Source: Microbacterium sp. AZCO (lineage in GTDB: Bacteria > Actinomycetota > Actinomycetes > Actinomycetales > Microbacteriaceae). Taken from it: DNA of 64,000 nucleotides. A program made the position numbers and the translations under genes. Positions 37,372-45,887 of the stretch are shown in pieces. Location: positions 1,426,001-1,490,000 of the forward strand of contig NZ_CP154857.1 in the NCBI RefSeq assembly GCF_039614715.1. The letters run 5' to 3'. Positions within the stretch are counted from its first letter, which is position 1, and every line of letters starts with the position of its first letter. The notes beneath the pieces are model-generated. The model had not been told where the DNA came from and searched no databases. It worked only from the letters and a program-made list of their open reading frames with translations.

Positions 37372-38535
37372 ATGACGGTGCCTTTCGCGACATCCGCCCG
37401 CTCCACCGTGGGGCTCGAATGGGAGCTCATGCTCGCGGACGGCGCCACGGGGGACCTCGTCGGTCGCGCGCCGGAGATCCTCGCGGTGCTCGAGGAGAAG
37501 ACCGCGCACGAGCGCTACACCGTCACGGGCGAGCTGCTCACGAACACCGTCGAGGTCACGAGCGGCGTCGGCGACACGGTCGCTGCGGCGGTCGACGACA
37601 TCGCGGACGCGATCGGCGCCATCCGGGAGGTCTCCGATCCGCTCGGGATCGAGCTGCTGTGCGCGGGCAGTCACCCGTTCGCGCAGTGGTACGACCAGCA
37701 GGTCACCGACAAGACGCGGTACCACAAGCTCATCGAGCGCACCCAGTGGTGGGGGCGCAACATGATGATCTGGGGCATCCACGTGCACGTCGGCGTCGAG
37801 GACGTCAACAAGGTCTTCCCCCTCATCAACGCCCTCGCCGTGTACCTGCCGCATCTGCAGGCGCTGTCCGCCTCGTCGCCGTTCTGGGCGGGCGACCGCA
37901 CCGGGTACGCGTCGAACCGCGCCCTCGTCTTCCAGCAGCTTCCGACGGCGGGGCTCCCCTGGCCGCTCAAGGACTGGGCCGAGTTCGAGCGCTACATGGA
38001 CGACATGATCCGCACCGGCGTCATGGCCGACGCGACCGAGGTGCGCTGGGATATCCGCCCTGCGCCGCGCTGGGGCACGATCGAGGTGCGCGCGTGCGAC
38101 GGGATGTCCACCCTGCCGGAGCTCGCCGCGGTCGCGGCGCTCGTGCAGGTGCTGGTCGAGCACCTCTCCCGCGAGCTCGACGAGGGGCGCGAGCTTCCGA
38201 CGATCCCGCCCTGGTTCGTCCGTGAGAACAAGTGGCGCGCCGCCCGCTACGGCCTCGACGCGCGCATCATCGTGGACGCCGACGGCACTCAGCTTCCCGT
38301 GCGCGAGCACCTCCGCGACACGATGGACCGTCTCGCCGACGTCGCCGTCGAGCTCAAGTGCGCGCGCGAGTTCGCGGGGCTGGAGACGACCCTCACGCAG
38401 GGCGCCAGCTACGCCCGTCAGGTCCTCGTGGCCGACGCGGCCGAGGGCGACCTCCGCGAGGTCGTGCAGCATCTGATCCGCGAGTTCCGCGCGGGTCCGA
38501 CGCTGCGCGAGCACCTCGCCCAGTTTCCCCACTGA
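37372..38535 (+). CDS. ybdK: YbdK-type carboxylate-amine ligase (GCS2 family)
   Basis: A 387-residue member of glutamate-cysteine ligase family 2. It has STVGLEWELMLAD at the start, EVTSGVGDTVAAAV, the GIHVHVGVED motif, LSASSPFWAGDRTGYASNRALVFQQLPTAG, and REFAGLETTL. The members make gamma-glutamyl or related amides; the physiological substrate here is unknown, and actinobacteria mostly use mycothiol rather than glutathione. The ATG at 37372 is chosen by homology; GAAACT six bases upstream suggests leaderless transcription. Confidence 0.88.
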   Translation: MTVPFATSARSTVGLEWELMLADGATGDLVGRAPEILAVLEEKTAHERYTVTGELLTNTVEVTSGVGDTVAAAVDDIADAIGAIREVSDPLGIELLCAGSHPFAQWYDQQVTDKTRYHKLIERTQWWGRNMMIWGIHVHVGVEDVNKVFPLINALAVYLPHLQALSASSPFWAGDRTGYASNRALVFQQLPTAGLPWPLKDWAEFERYMDDMIRTGVMADATEVRWDIRPAPRWGTIEVRACDGMSTLPELAAVAALVQVLVEHLSRELDEGRELPTIPPWFVRENKWRAARYGLDARIIVDADGTQLPVREHLRDTMDRLADVAVELKCAREFAGLETTLTQGASYARQVLVADAAEGDLREVVQHLIREFRAGPTLREHLAQFPH

Positions 38536-38578
38536 CCCCGCTCAGCCCGCGCTGCACGCGCGAACGGGATGCCGCGGC

Positions 38579-40147
38579 TCAGCCGCGACCGAGCATCTTC
38601 TGCAGCTCGGCGAGGTCTTCCGCGGTGGGTGCGCCCTTCGCGCCGTTGCCGCCGAGGCCGAAGCCCGAGCCGGTCGGCTCCGCCGCCGCCTGAGCCGCGA
38701 TGCCCGCGTTCTCGGCCGCGCGCTTGGCCGGGTTGCCCGAGCGGGAGCCCGACTTCGACTTCTGCTGCTTGCCGCGCTTCGACGAGGCGCCGGGACGGCC
38801 GGCGCCGGGCACCGGCCCCATGCCCGGGATGTTCGGCACACCGCCGCGAGCGACGGTCTTCATCATCTTCGCGGCCTGCTCGAAGCGCTGCACGAGCTGG
38901 TTGACGTCGGTCACGGTCATGCCGGAGCCGCGCGCGATGCGCAGACGGCGCGAGCCGTTGAGCACCTTGGGGTTGCGGCGCTCGCCCGGCGTCATCGAGC
39001 GGATGATGGCCTCGGTGCGGTCGATCTCGCGCTCGTCGAAGTCGTCGAGCTGCTGCTTCATCTGCCCCATGCCCGGGAGCATCCCGAGCATCTTCTTCAT
39101 CGAGCCCATCTTCTTCATCTGCTGAAGCTGGTCGAGGAAGTCCTCAAGGGTGAACTGCTCCTTGGCGAGCTTCTCGGCGACCTTCATCGCCTCTTCCTCG
39201 TCGAAGGCCTGCTGAGCCTGCTCGATGAGGGTCAGGATGTCGCCGAGGTCGAGGATGCGCGACGCCATGCGGTCGGGGTAGAACGGCTCGAGGTCGTCGA
39301 GGTTCTCACCCGTCGAGGCGAAGATGATGGGGCGGCCGGTCACGGAGGCCACCGAGAGCGCGGCGCCGCCGCGTGCGTCGCCGTCGAGCTTCGACAGGAC
39401 GACGCCGGTGAAGTCGACGCCCTCCTGGAAGGCCTTCGCCGTGTTGACGGCGTCCTGACCGATCATCGCATCGATGACGAACAGGACCTCGTCGGGGTCG
39501 ACCGCCTTGCGGATGTCGGACGCCTGCTTCATGAGCTCGGCGTCGACGCCCAGGCGTCCGGCCGTGTCGATGATGACGATGTCGTGCTGCTGGCGGCGGG
39601 CGATCTCGACGCCGTCGCGGGCGACCTGCACGGGGTCGCCGACGCCGTTGCCGGGCTGCGGCGCGTAGACCGCGGCCCCCGCCTGGCGCGCGACGATCTG
39701 CAGCTGGTTGACGGCGTTCGGACGCTGGAGGTCGGCGGCCACGAGGAGCGGCGTGTGGCCGTCCTTCTCGAGCTGCTTCGCGAGCTTGCCCGCGAAGGTC
39801 GTCTTGCCCGAGCCCTGCAGGCCCGCGAGCATGATGACCGTCGGCGGGTTCTTCGCGAACTGCAGCCGGCGCTGCTCGCCGCCGAGGATCGCGACGAGCT
39901 CCTCGTTCACGATCTGCACGACCTGCTGCGCCGGGTTCAGCGCCTTGTTGACCTCGTCGCCGAGGGCGCGCTCGCGCACCTTCGCGGTGAAGTCCTTGAC
40001 GACGGGAAGCGCGACGTCGGCGTCGAGCAGGGCGCGACGGATCTCGCGCACCGTGCCGTCGACGTCCGCGGGCGTGAGCTTGCCCTTGGTGCGGAGGTTG
40101 CGGAAGGTCTCGGTGAGCCGATCGGAGAGCGTGCCGAAAGTAGCCAT
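38579..40147 (-). CDS. ffh: signal recognition particle protein Ffh
   Basis: Ffh binds signal sequences and delivers ribosomes to FtsY. The 522-residue protein has the N domain (1-85), the G domain with GLQGSGKTT near residue 107, DTAGRLG, and SKLDGDARGGAALS, then a Met-rich M domain (MKKMGSMKKMLGMLPGMGQM). A Lys/Ser-rich, then Gly/Ala-rich tail of about 80 residues makes it longer than E. coli Ffh (453). The partner ftsY lies 3.4 kb away. Confidence 0.96.
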   Translation of the reverse strand: MATFGTLSDRLTETFRNLRTKGKLTPADVDGTVREIRRALLDADVALPVVKDFTAKVRERALGDEVNKALNPAQQVVQIVNEELVAILGGEQRRLQFAKNPPTVIMLAGLQGSGKTTFAGKLAKQLEKDGHTPLLVAADLQRPNAVNQLQIVARQAGAAVYAPQPGNGVGDPVQVARDGVEIARRQQHDIVIIDTAGRLGVDAELMKQASDIRKAVDPDEVLFVIDAMIGQDAVNTAKAFQEGVDFTGVVLSKLDGDARGGAALSVASVTGRPIIFASTGENLDDLEPFYPDRMASRILDLGDILTLIEQAQQAFDEEEAMKVAEKLAKEQFTLEDFLDQLQQMKKMGSMKKMLGMLPGMGQMKQQLDDFDEREIDRTEAIIRSMTPGERRNPKVLNGSRRLRIARGSGMTVTDVNQLVQRFEQAAKMMKTVARGGVPNIPGMGPVPGAGRPGASSKRGKQQKSKSGSRSGNPAKRAAENAGIAAQAAAEPTGSGFGLGGNGAKGAPTAEDLAELQKMLGRG

Positions 40148-40156
40148 GATCCCCCG

Positions 40157-40178
40157 ATTCTACGGGCCCGCGGGCCCG
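40157..40178 (-). promoter_or_regulatory. ffh -10 next to a 16-base palindrome
   Basis: The minus strand has TAGAAT (40162-40157) nine bases before the ffh ATG. Directly upstream is the palindrome CGGGCCCGCGGGCCCG (40178-40163), which begins two bases after the stop of the TetR-VOC gene and probably terminates it. Confidence 0.55.
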
Positions 40179-40179
40179 C

Positions 40180-41214
40180 TCAGGATTCGCGATCCCCGGG
40201 TCGGCCGTCGGGGCCGAGCTCCTGGAACAGCGTGATCTGCAGGTCGGCCGGTGCACGCAGGCGCGCGTTGACCGAGCGCCAGGGCGTCAGGCGAGGGGAT
40301 GCTTCGAGCTCGGCGCCCGCCGAGATCAGCCGGTCCGTGACCGACGCGGTGTCTCCCACCTCGAACGCGAGCCTGATCGGCTCGCTCGGGGCGTCGCCGT
40401 CGGTCTCGACACGGTCGATGAGCGCGACCTGGCCCGCGTTCGAGAGCTCGAGCGTCGCCTCGCCCGCCGCGAGGATCGTGACGCGGGCATCGCCGTCGCC
40501 CTCATACGATTCGCGCTCGACGAGGCCGAGCGCGTCACGGTAGAAGGCGAGGGCCTCGTCGAAGTCGTCGGCGCGGGCGACGACCCGCAGCTGGCGCACC
40601 GCCGACGGCAGCGTGCGCGCGGCGGCGACCAGCGCATGGTCGAGGGATGCCGCCAGTGGCACGCGGCCGGCTCCCTCCCGCGCCCACGCCTCGATCGCGG
40701 CGAGCACGGCGCCGCCGTGGGCGGCTCCCCCGACCTGGGCCTCGATGGCGCCGACGCCCGCGCGCTGCAGGCGCTCCGACACCGCCACGGCGATGCGAGC
40801 ACGGCGGACGGATGCCTCCCGCTCGAGCTCGCCCTCGAGGCCCATGGCGCTCGTGTTGACGAGAGCCAAGGCGAGGCTGTCCGGGGCGAAGTCCTCGCCC
40901 AGACTCCTGAGCGCGCCCGAGATCGCGGACGCGGCGCCCGCGCCGAGCGAGGCGCGGGTCGCGGCATCCCGTCCCGTGTCGTTGCGCAGCCGGTCCTCGA
41001 GGACGCCGATCCGCTCGTCGAGCCCCGACCAGAGGATGTCGGACTTCGAGGCGAAGTAGTTGAAGAAGCTGGAGCGGCTCACGCCGGCGCGGGACGTGAT
41101 GTCGGCGATCGAGGTCTCGGCGAAGCCGCGCTCGAGGAACAGCTCGCACGCCGCCTCGGCGAGCGTCTCGCGCGAGGAGGCGCGCGGGCGACCGGTCCGC
41201 TGCTCATGACTCAC
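40180..41214 (-). CDS. TetR-type regulator fused to a VOC (glyoxalase-like) domain
   Basis: A 344-residue fusion. Residues 1 to about 200 are a TetR-family repressor: helix-turn-helix [24 protein letters not shown] near 38-61, then a ligand/dimer domain. Residues about 208-335 form one VOC domain ([25 protein letters not shown], a central [16 protein letters not shown], and the end [10 protein letters not shown]). The VOC half could bind a ligand or confer resistance by sequestering it. Target genes are unknown; no exporter is adjacent. GTG start with a leaderless-type TAGGGT six bases upstream. Confidence 0.85.
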   Translation of the reverse strand: MSHEQRTGRPRASSRETLAEAACELFLERGFAETSIADITSRAGVSRSSFFNYFASKSDILWSGLDERIGVLEDRLRNDTGRDAATRASLGAGAASAISGALRSLGEDFAPDSLALALVNTSAMGLEGELEREASVRRARIAVAVSERLQRAGVGAIEAQVGGAAHGGAVLAAIEAWAREGAGRVPLAASLDHALVAAARTLPSAVRQLRVVARADDFDEALAFYRDALGLVERESYEGDGDARVTILAAGEATLELSNAGQVALIDRVETDGDAPSEPIRLAFEVGDTASVTDRLISAGAELEASPRLTPWRSVNARLRAPADLQITLFQELGPDGRPGDRES

Positions 41215-41220
41215 GTCCCC

Positions 41221-41226
41221 ACCCTA
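41221..41226 (-). promoter_or_regulatory. leaderless-type -10 of the TetR-VOC gene
   Basis: TAGGGT on the minus strand, six bases, then GTG at 41214. Confidence 0.55.
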
Positions 41227-41331
41227 CGCAGGACCCCCAGCCGAGAGGCGGGGAATCCCGGCGAACCGGTGCACGTGGCTTCCCGGTCAGACGAGGACCC
41301 CCGCATTCGAGGACCCATCGCCGGGCGGGAG

Positions 41332-41337
41332 TATTGT
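41332..41337 (+). promoter_or_regulatory. candidate -10 of lipB-lipA
   Basis: TATTGT lies about 40 bases before the lipB GTG, giving a leader of about 34 bases with a GAAGGAG ribosome site. No good -35 is seen. Confidence 0.45.
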
Positions 41338-41377
41338 TGGACGCAATCCAGAAAGTCGCCACAAGCGAAGGAGCAGC

Positions 41378-42016
41378 GTGCTCGACGTCGTGACCCCGGG
41401 GTTCGCCCCCGACTACGTGCCCTACCTCGACGGGTGGGCACTGCAGCGCAGCATCCATTCCGAGATCGTCGCGGGCGACCGCGAAGACACGCTCATCCTG
41501 CTCGAGCACGAGCCCGTCTACACGGCGGGTGCGCGCACCGCGCGGCACGAGCGGCCGACCGACGGCACGCCCGTCGTCGACGTGGACCGCGGTGGCAAGA
41601 TCACGTGGCACGGCCCCGGGCAGCTCGTGGGCTACCCCATCGTGCGCCTCCACGAGCCGATCGACGTCGTGGGCCACGTCCGCCGCCTCGAGGGAGCGCT
41701 CATCGAGGTGCTCCGCGAGTTCGACGTCGACGGCTATCGCGTCGAGGGGCGGAGCGGCGTGTGGGTGCGCCGGCCGCTCGGCGAGGACAAGGTCGCCGCC
41801 ATCGGCGTCCGTGTGCAGCGCGGCGTGACGATGCACGGCTTCGCCCTGAACTGCGACAACTCGCTCGCGGGCTTCCGCGGCATCATCCCGTGCGGGATCA
41901 CGGATGCCGGCGTCACGACCCTCAGCGAGCTCGTCGGAGCAGACGTCTCGCCCGTCGACGTCGTCGACAGCGTCGTGCGGATCTTCCAGGCCCACTACGC
42001 GGAGGTCGCCGCGTGA
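41378..42016 (+). CDS. lipB: octanoyl-[acyl carrier protein] transferase
   Basis: LipB moves octanoate from ACP to lipoyl domains, the first step of lipoate synthesis. The 212-residue protein has [18 protein letters not shown] with catalytic Lys/His region, [17 protein letters not shown], and [14 protein letters not shown] with the catalytic Cys. GTG at 41378 has GAAGGAG upstream. Its stop overlaps the lipA GTG by four bases. Confidence 0.95.
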   Translation: MLDVVTPGFAPDYVPYLDGWALQRSIHSEIVAGDREDTLILLEHEPVYTAGARTARHERPTDGTPVVDVDRGGKITWHGPGQLVGYPIVRLHEPIDVVGHVRRLEGALIEVLREFDVDGYRVEGRSGVWVRRPLGEDKVAAIGVRVQRGVTMHGFALNCDNSLAGFRGIIPCGITDAGVTTLSELVGADVSPVDVVDSVVRIFQAHYAEVAA

Positions 42017-43011
42017 GCGCCGCCGGGCCCGAGGGCCGCAAGCTCCTGCGTCTCGAGGTGCGCAACGCCGAGACGCCGATCGAGCGCAAGCCGGAGTGGA
42101 TCAAGACGAAGGCGAAGATGGGCCCGGAGTACCAGGCCCTCCATTCCCTCGTGAAGACCGAGGAGCTGCACACGGTCTGCCAGGAGGCCGGCTGCCCCAA
42201 CATCTACGAGTGCTGGGAGGATCGCGAGGCGACGTTCCTCATCGGCGGGTCGCAGTGCACCCGCCGTTGCGACTTCTGCCAGATCGACACGGGCAAACCC
42301 GCCGACTACGACATCGACGAGCCGCGCCGCGTGGCTGAGAGCGTGCAGCGGATGCAACTGCGCTACTCGACCGTGACGTGCGTCGCGCGCGACGACCTCG
42401 CCGACGGCGGTGCGTGGCTCAATGCCGAGACGGTGCGTCAGATCCACGCGCTCAACCCCGGCACGGGCGTCGAGCTGCTCGCGACCGATTTCAACGGAGA
42501 GCCGGCCCTCCTGGACGTCGTGTTCGAGTCGCGCCCGGAGGTCTTCGCGCACAACGTCGAGACCGTGCCGCGCATCTTCAAGCGCATCCGTCCCGCCTTC
42601 CGCTACGAGCGCTCGCTCGACGTGCTGACGCAGGCTCGGGATGCCGGTCTCATCACGAAGTCGAACCTCATCCTCGGCATGGGCGAGGAGCCCGAAGAGG
42701 TCGTCCAGGCGCTGCAGGACCTCCACGACGCCGGCACCGACATCATCACGATCACGCAGTATCTGCGACCGACTCCGCGCCACCTCCCCGTCGCGCGGTG
42801 GGTCAAGCCCGACGAGTTCGTCGCGTTCAAGGAGGAGGCGGAGCGCATCGGCTTCCTCGGGGTGCTCGCCGGTCCGCTCGTCCGGTCGTCGTACCGAGCG
42901 GGGCGGCTGTGGGCGCAGTCGATGATCTCGAAGGGGCGTGAGATCCCGCCCCACCTCGCGCACATCGCCGCCGACGTGCACGTCGACCGCGGGTTCGCGC
43001 AGGCGGTCTGA
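42013..43011 (+). CDS. lipA: lipoyl synthase
   Basis: LipA inserts two sulfurs into the octanoyl group by radical SAM chemistry. The 332-residue protein has the auxiliary cluster cysteines [13 protein letters not shown] and the radical SAM cluster CTRRCDFC near residues 83-90, then [28 protein letters not shown] and [19 protein letters not shown]. The GTG overlaps the lipB stop (GTGA). Convergent with the next gene, 15 bases away. Confidence 0.96.
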   Translation: MSAAGPEGRKLLRLEVRNAETPIERKPEWIKTKAKMGPEYQALHSLVKTEELHTVCQEAGCPNIYECWEDREATFLIGGSQCTRRCDFCQIDTGKPADYDIDEPRRVAESVQRMQLRYSTVTCVARDDLADGGAWLNAETVRQIHALNPGTGVELLATDFNGEPALLDVVFESRPEVFAHNVETVPRIFKRIRPAFRYERSLDVLTQARDAGLITKSNLILGMGEEPEEVVQALQDLHDAGTDIITITQYLRPTPRHLPVARWVKPDEFVAFKEEAERIGFLGVLAGPLVRSSYRAGRLWAQSMISKGREIPPHLAHIAADVHVDRGFAQAV

Positions 43012-43026
43012 CCGCGCGTCGGGACT

Positions 43027-43527
43027 CTAGTCGGCGCTCGTGACGCCGAGCACGTCGCCGTCCGAGCCGAGGTTCACCAGCAGCACGTCGTCGGTGGCAT
43101 CGGGGTCGAGGGCGTACTCGAGCACGGCGAACGGCTCGGACCCGCCGTGCTCGTCGGCGAGGATCGTCATGCTCATGAGCTGCAGCGACCGGATGACGTC
43201 GATGTGGGTGTCGCCAGAGATGTCGACGAGCATCTCCTCGAGGTCTTCGCCGAGGACCTCCTGCTGCTGCAGGATGTACTCCGTCACCTCGCTCGTGCGG
43301 TCGTCCAGCTCCGACACCATGGCGTTTCGGGCGCTGCGGTCGATCGCCTCGAGCGACGAGACGAGCCCCGCGGCCACGTCGAGGGCCGCCTCCGACACGT
43401 CCTCCTGGTCGGGCGCCGTGAGGTCGACCGTCACGGTCTGATCACCCAGTTCGACGTTCTCGGACCAGAAGATCGACCCGTCCGGTCCGGACTCGAGGAG
43501 TCCGAAGAAGTCGTGCTCGATCGCCAT
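43027..43527 (-). CDS. acidic protein, DUF2004-like
   Basis: A 166-residue, strongly acidic, soluble protein. HDFFGLLESGPDGSIFWSENVELGDQTVTVDLTAPDQ at the N-terminus looks like the DUF2004 family, whose function is unknown. No signal peptide, membrane segment or metal motif is visible. It lies between the converging lipA and the co-directional ftsY. Confidence 0.7.
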   Translation of the reverse strand: MAIEHDFFGLLESGPDGSIFWSENVELGDQTVTVDLTAPDQEDVSEAALDVAAGLVSSLEAIDRSARNAMVSELDDRTSEVTEYILQQQEVLGEDLEEMLVDISGDTHIDVIRSLQLMSMTILADEHGGSEPFAVLEYALDPDATDDVLLVNLGSDGDVLGVTSAD

Positions 43528-43594
43528 ATCCCCATGAAACCAGCACGGTGGCCCCGACGGTAGACCGAAGCCCCGGAATGTCGTCCCGGGCGTG

Positions 43595-44467
43595 TCAGTC
43601 GACGAGGGATGCCGCGAAGACGTGCGGCGTGAAGCCCGTCAGATCGCCGATCCCCTCGCCCTGACCGAGAAGCTTCACGGGGATGCCGGTGCGCTCCTGG
43701 ACGGCCAGCACGAAGCCTCCGCGGGCCGAGCCATCGAGCTTCGTGATGACGAGACCGGTCACACCGGCGTGCTCGAGGAAGGCCTCGGCCTGCATGACGC
43801 CGTTCTGGCCGGTCGTGGCATCCAGCACCAGGAGGACCTCGCTGATGGGGGCCTGCTTCTCGATGACCCGGCGGATCTTGGACAGCTCGTCCATGAGGCC
43901 GCCCTTGGTGTGCAGGCGGCCGGCCGTGTCGACGAGCACGATCTCGGTGCCGGTGCGCTTGGCGTAGTCGATGGTCTGGAAGGCGACGGATGCCGGATCC
44001 TGGCCCTCCTGCTGCGGCCGGACGATCGCGGCTCCCCCGCGCTCCGCCCACGTCGCGAGCTGGTCGACGGCGGCGGCGCGGAAGGTGTCGGCGGCCCCGA
44101 CGACCACCGAGCGGCCGTACCGCTGCAGGAACTTCGCGAACTTGCCGATCGTCGTCGTCTTGCCGACGCCGTTGACACCGACGACGAGCACGACCGCCGG
44201 GCGCTCGGTGAGGCGCAGCGTCGTGTCGAACTTCGCGAAGTGCTCCTCGAGCGTCTCCTTCAGCATCCGGTGCAGATCCTTGGGATCCGTGGTGTGGTAC
44301 TTCGCAACCTTCTCGCGCAGGTCGTCGACGATGCGCTCGGTCGTGTCGGGCCCGAAGTCGGCCGTCAGGAGCGCCGACTCGAGGTCGAGCCAGGTGAGCT
44401 CGGTGATCTCGGGCGCCGCGAACATCTGACGCAGCACGCGCACAAGGGACCAGGGGCTGTCAGCCAT
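43595..44467 (-). CDS. ftsY: signal recognition particle receptor FtsY
   Basis: FtsY docks Ffh-bound ribosomes at the membrane. The 290-residue protein has the N domain, then VVGVNGVGKTTTIGKFAKFL near residue 95, AADTFRAAAVDQL, VDTAGRLHTKGGLMDEL, ITKLDGSARGGFVLA and GQGEGIGDLTGFTPHVF. The long acidic A domain found in other species is absent; about 25 residues precede the N domain. TAGGCT seven bases before the ATG suggests its own leaderless promoter. Confidence 0.96.
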   Translation of the reverse strand: MADSPWSLVRVLRQMFAAPEITELTWLDLESALLTADFGPDTTERIVDDLREKVAKYHTTDPKDLHRMLKETLEEHFAKFDTTLRLTERPAVVLVVGVNGVGKTTTIGKFAKFLQRYGRSVVVGAADTFRAAAVDQLATWAERGGAAIVRPQQEGQDPASVAFQTIDYAKRTGTEIVLVDTAGRLHTKGGLMDELSKIRRVIEKQAPISEVLLVLDATTGQNGVMQAEAFLEHAGVTGLVITKLDGSARGGFVLAVQERTGIPVKLLGQGEGIGDLTGFTPHVFAASLVD

Positions 44468-44474
44468 GCCCTCC

Positions 44475-44480
44475 AGCCTA
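44475..44480 (-). promoter_or_regulatory. leaderless-type -10 of ftsY
   Basis: TAGGCT on the minus strand, seven bases, then ATG at 44467. A GGAGGG lies in the spacer. Confidence 0.5.
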
Positions 44481-44497
44481 GGCGGCGCCGGACCCCG

Positions 44498-45178
44498 CTA
44501 TCCGCCGCCGGCCGGCGCCACTGCGAGCCGGACGTCGTCCTGCATGACCTTCTGCAGCTCGGCAGACGCATCCTGACCCGACGGGCAGGTGATGCCGATG
44601 TAGACGCCGCCGCCCCTCGCGCCGAACATCCGCGCCGAGTGCAGCCAGGTCCGGCCGTCCGAGGACTGGCCCCAGATGGTGCGGGTGTCGGCCGTGCCCG
44701 GGCCGGGATGCTGCAGCACCTGGTCGTCGAACGCGTGCGCCGTCACGTCCTCGCGTGTGGCGCCCGCCACCGTGCCCGTCAGCACCGTGGCGAGGAAGTC
44801 GTCCGAGATCGTCCGGTCGTCGCGGCTCATGTCGATGTCGCCGACGGCGCCCTGGTAGAAGAGCTGGCACTGGGTCTCGGCATCCGCGTACGAGTAGCTG
44901 CCTTTCCCTTCGTCGGGGGCCGTGACCGTGAAGCCGGGGTCGCTCTGGAAGACGTCGACCCAGCCGATCTGCCAGTCGCCGCCGTCGAGGGACTCTCCCG
45001 CGTCGAACGTGAGGTCGGCGGGTGCGGCGGCCGGCGCCGGCGACGGGGATCTCGTCCTGGTCGCAGAGGCGGACGGCGAGGCGCCGGCGGTGGGGATGAG
45101 CGCGGAACATCCCGAGAGGACGACGATTCCGAAGGCGAGGGCGATCACGCCCACGCGCCTTTGCGCGGAGTGATTCAT
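44498..45178 (-). CDS. lipoprotein of unknown function, paralogue A
   Basis: A 226-residue lipoprotein with a type II signal peptide ending at VLSGC (Cys about 24), then a Ser/Pro/Ala-rich linker and a domain of about 170 residues. It resembles the product of the next upstream gene: both have GxxV(T/V).. DGxGSxSY, a Cys soon after, then SxDD...SD.(F/L)LA, and a late SARMFGARGGGVYIGITCPS against AARAFGALGQGFVATLQCPA. Two shared Cys residues may form a disulfide. Function unknown. It has its own leaderless-type promoter. Confidence 0.8.
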   Translation of the reverse strand: MNHSAQRRVGVIALAFGIVVLSGCSALIPTAGASPSASATRTRSPSPAPAAAPADLTFDAGESLDGGDWQIGWVDVFQSDPGFTVTAPDEGKGSYSYADAETQCQLFYQGAVGDIDMSRDDRTISDDFLATVLTGTVAGATREDVTAHAFDDQVLQHPGPGTADTRTIWGQSSDGRTWLHSARMFGARGGGVYIGITCPSGQDASAELQKVMQDDVRLAVAPAGGG

Positions 45179-45184
45179 GGCCGG

Positions 45185-45190
45185 ATCATA
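45185..45190 (-). promoter_or_regulatory. leaderless-type -10 of lipoprotein A
   Basis: TATGAT on the minus strand, six bases, then ATG at 45178. Confidence 0.55.
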
Positions 45191-45233
45191 GACCCGGCGG
45201 CGCCCGCCCGGGAGTGCCGCGGGGGCGGGGCGG

Positions 45234-45887
45234 TCAGCCCTGGGCGGGACTGAAGACGAGCTCGAAGGCGTTGGGGTTCGAGCTCAGCAGGGTCCAGACG
45301 GCGCCGACGTTCGTCGCGGCGGGACACTGCAGCGTCGCGACGAATCCCTGGCCGAGGGCGCCGAAGGCGCGCGCCGCGATCAGGTAGGTCGACCCCGACT
45401 GGTCGTCGGCGCCCGGGACGGCCCGGGTCTGCACGCGCTCGGAGGGCGTCCGGAACGGTGCGATGTCGTCCTGCACGTACGTCGCGATCTCCTCGGCGGT
45501 CGTGCCGAACTGGGCGGCGAGCAGCTGATCCGAGAGCGCCTTGTCGTCCGACGAGGGATCGAGCCCGGTGAGCGGGCCCTCCCAGTAGCCGATCGTGCAG
45601 CCGATCGCGTCGCTCTTGTACGACCACGACCCGTTCCCGTCGCGCGCAGTGACGACGGTGTAGCCCGCCGCGCCCTTCAGCGGGTCGGCCCACGACGCCG
45701 TCTGCGTCGGGTCGAGCAGATCGCCGTCCGCGAACTGGATCTCGACGGTCGGTGACGGAGTCCCTATCGGCGTCGGCGTCGGCGTGGCACTCGCTCCGCC
45801 CCCGGGCGCGACGGTGCACGCGGACGCGCCCGCCACCACCGCGATGACGAGTGCCGCGCTCAGCGCGCCGCGCAACCACCTGCTCAC
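45234..45887 (-). CDS. lipoprotein of unknown function, paralogue B
   Basis: A 217-residue lipoprotein with a signal peptide ending GASAC (Cys about 24), a Thr/Pro-rich linker, and the same domain as its neighbour at 44498-45178. The GTG start overlaps the smc stop by four bases (GTGA), so it is translated from the smc transcript. The pair looks like an old tandem duplication. Function unknown. Confidence 0.8.
   Translation of the reverse strand: MSRWLRGALSAALVIAVVAGASACTVAPGGGASATPTPTPIGTPSPTVEIQFADGDLLDPTQTASWADPLKGAAGYTVVTARDGNGSWSYKSDAIGCTIGYWEGPLTGLDPSSDDKALSDQLLAAQFGTTAEEIATYVQDDIAPFRTPSERVQTRAVPGADDQSGSTYLIAARAFGALGQGFVATLQCPAATNVGAVWTLLSSNPNAFELVFSPAQG

Noticed and set aside
38573..38587. 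Inverted repeat CGCGGCT-C-AGCCGCG at the ffh stop as a terminator
   Set aside because: The loop is one base, it lies across the ffh stop, and such short GC palindromes are expected by chance here.
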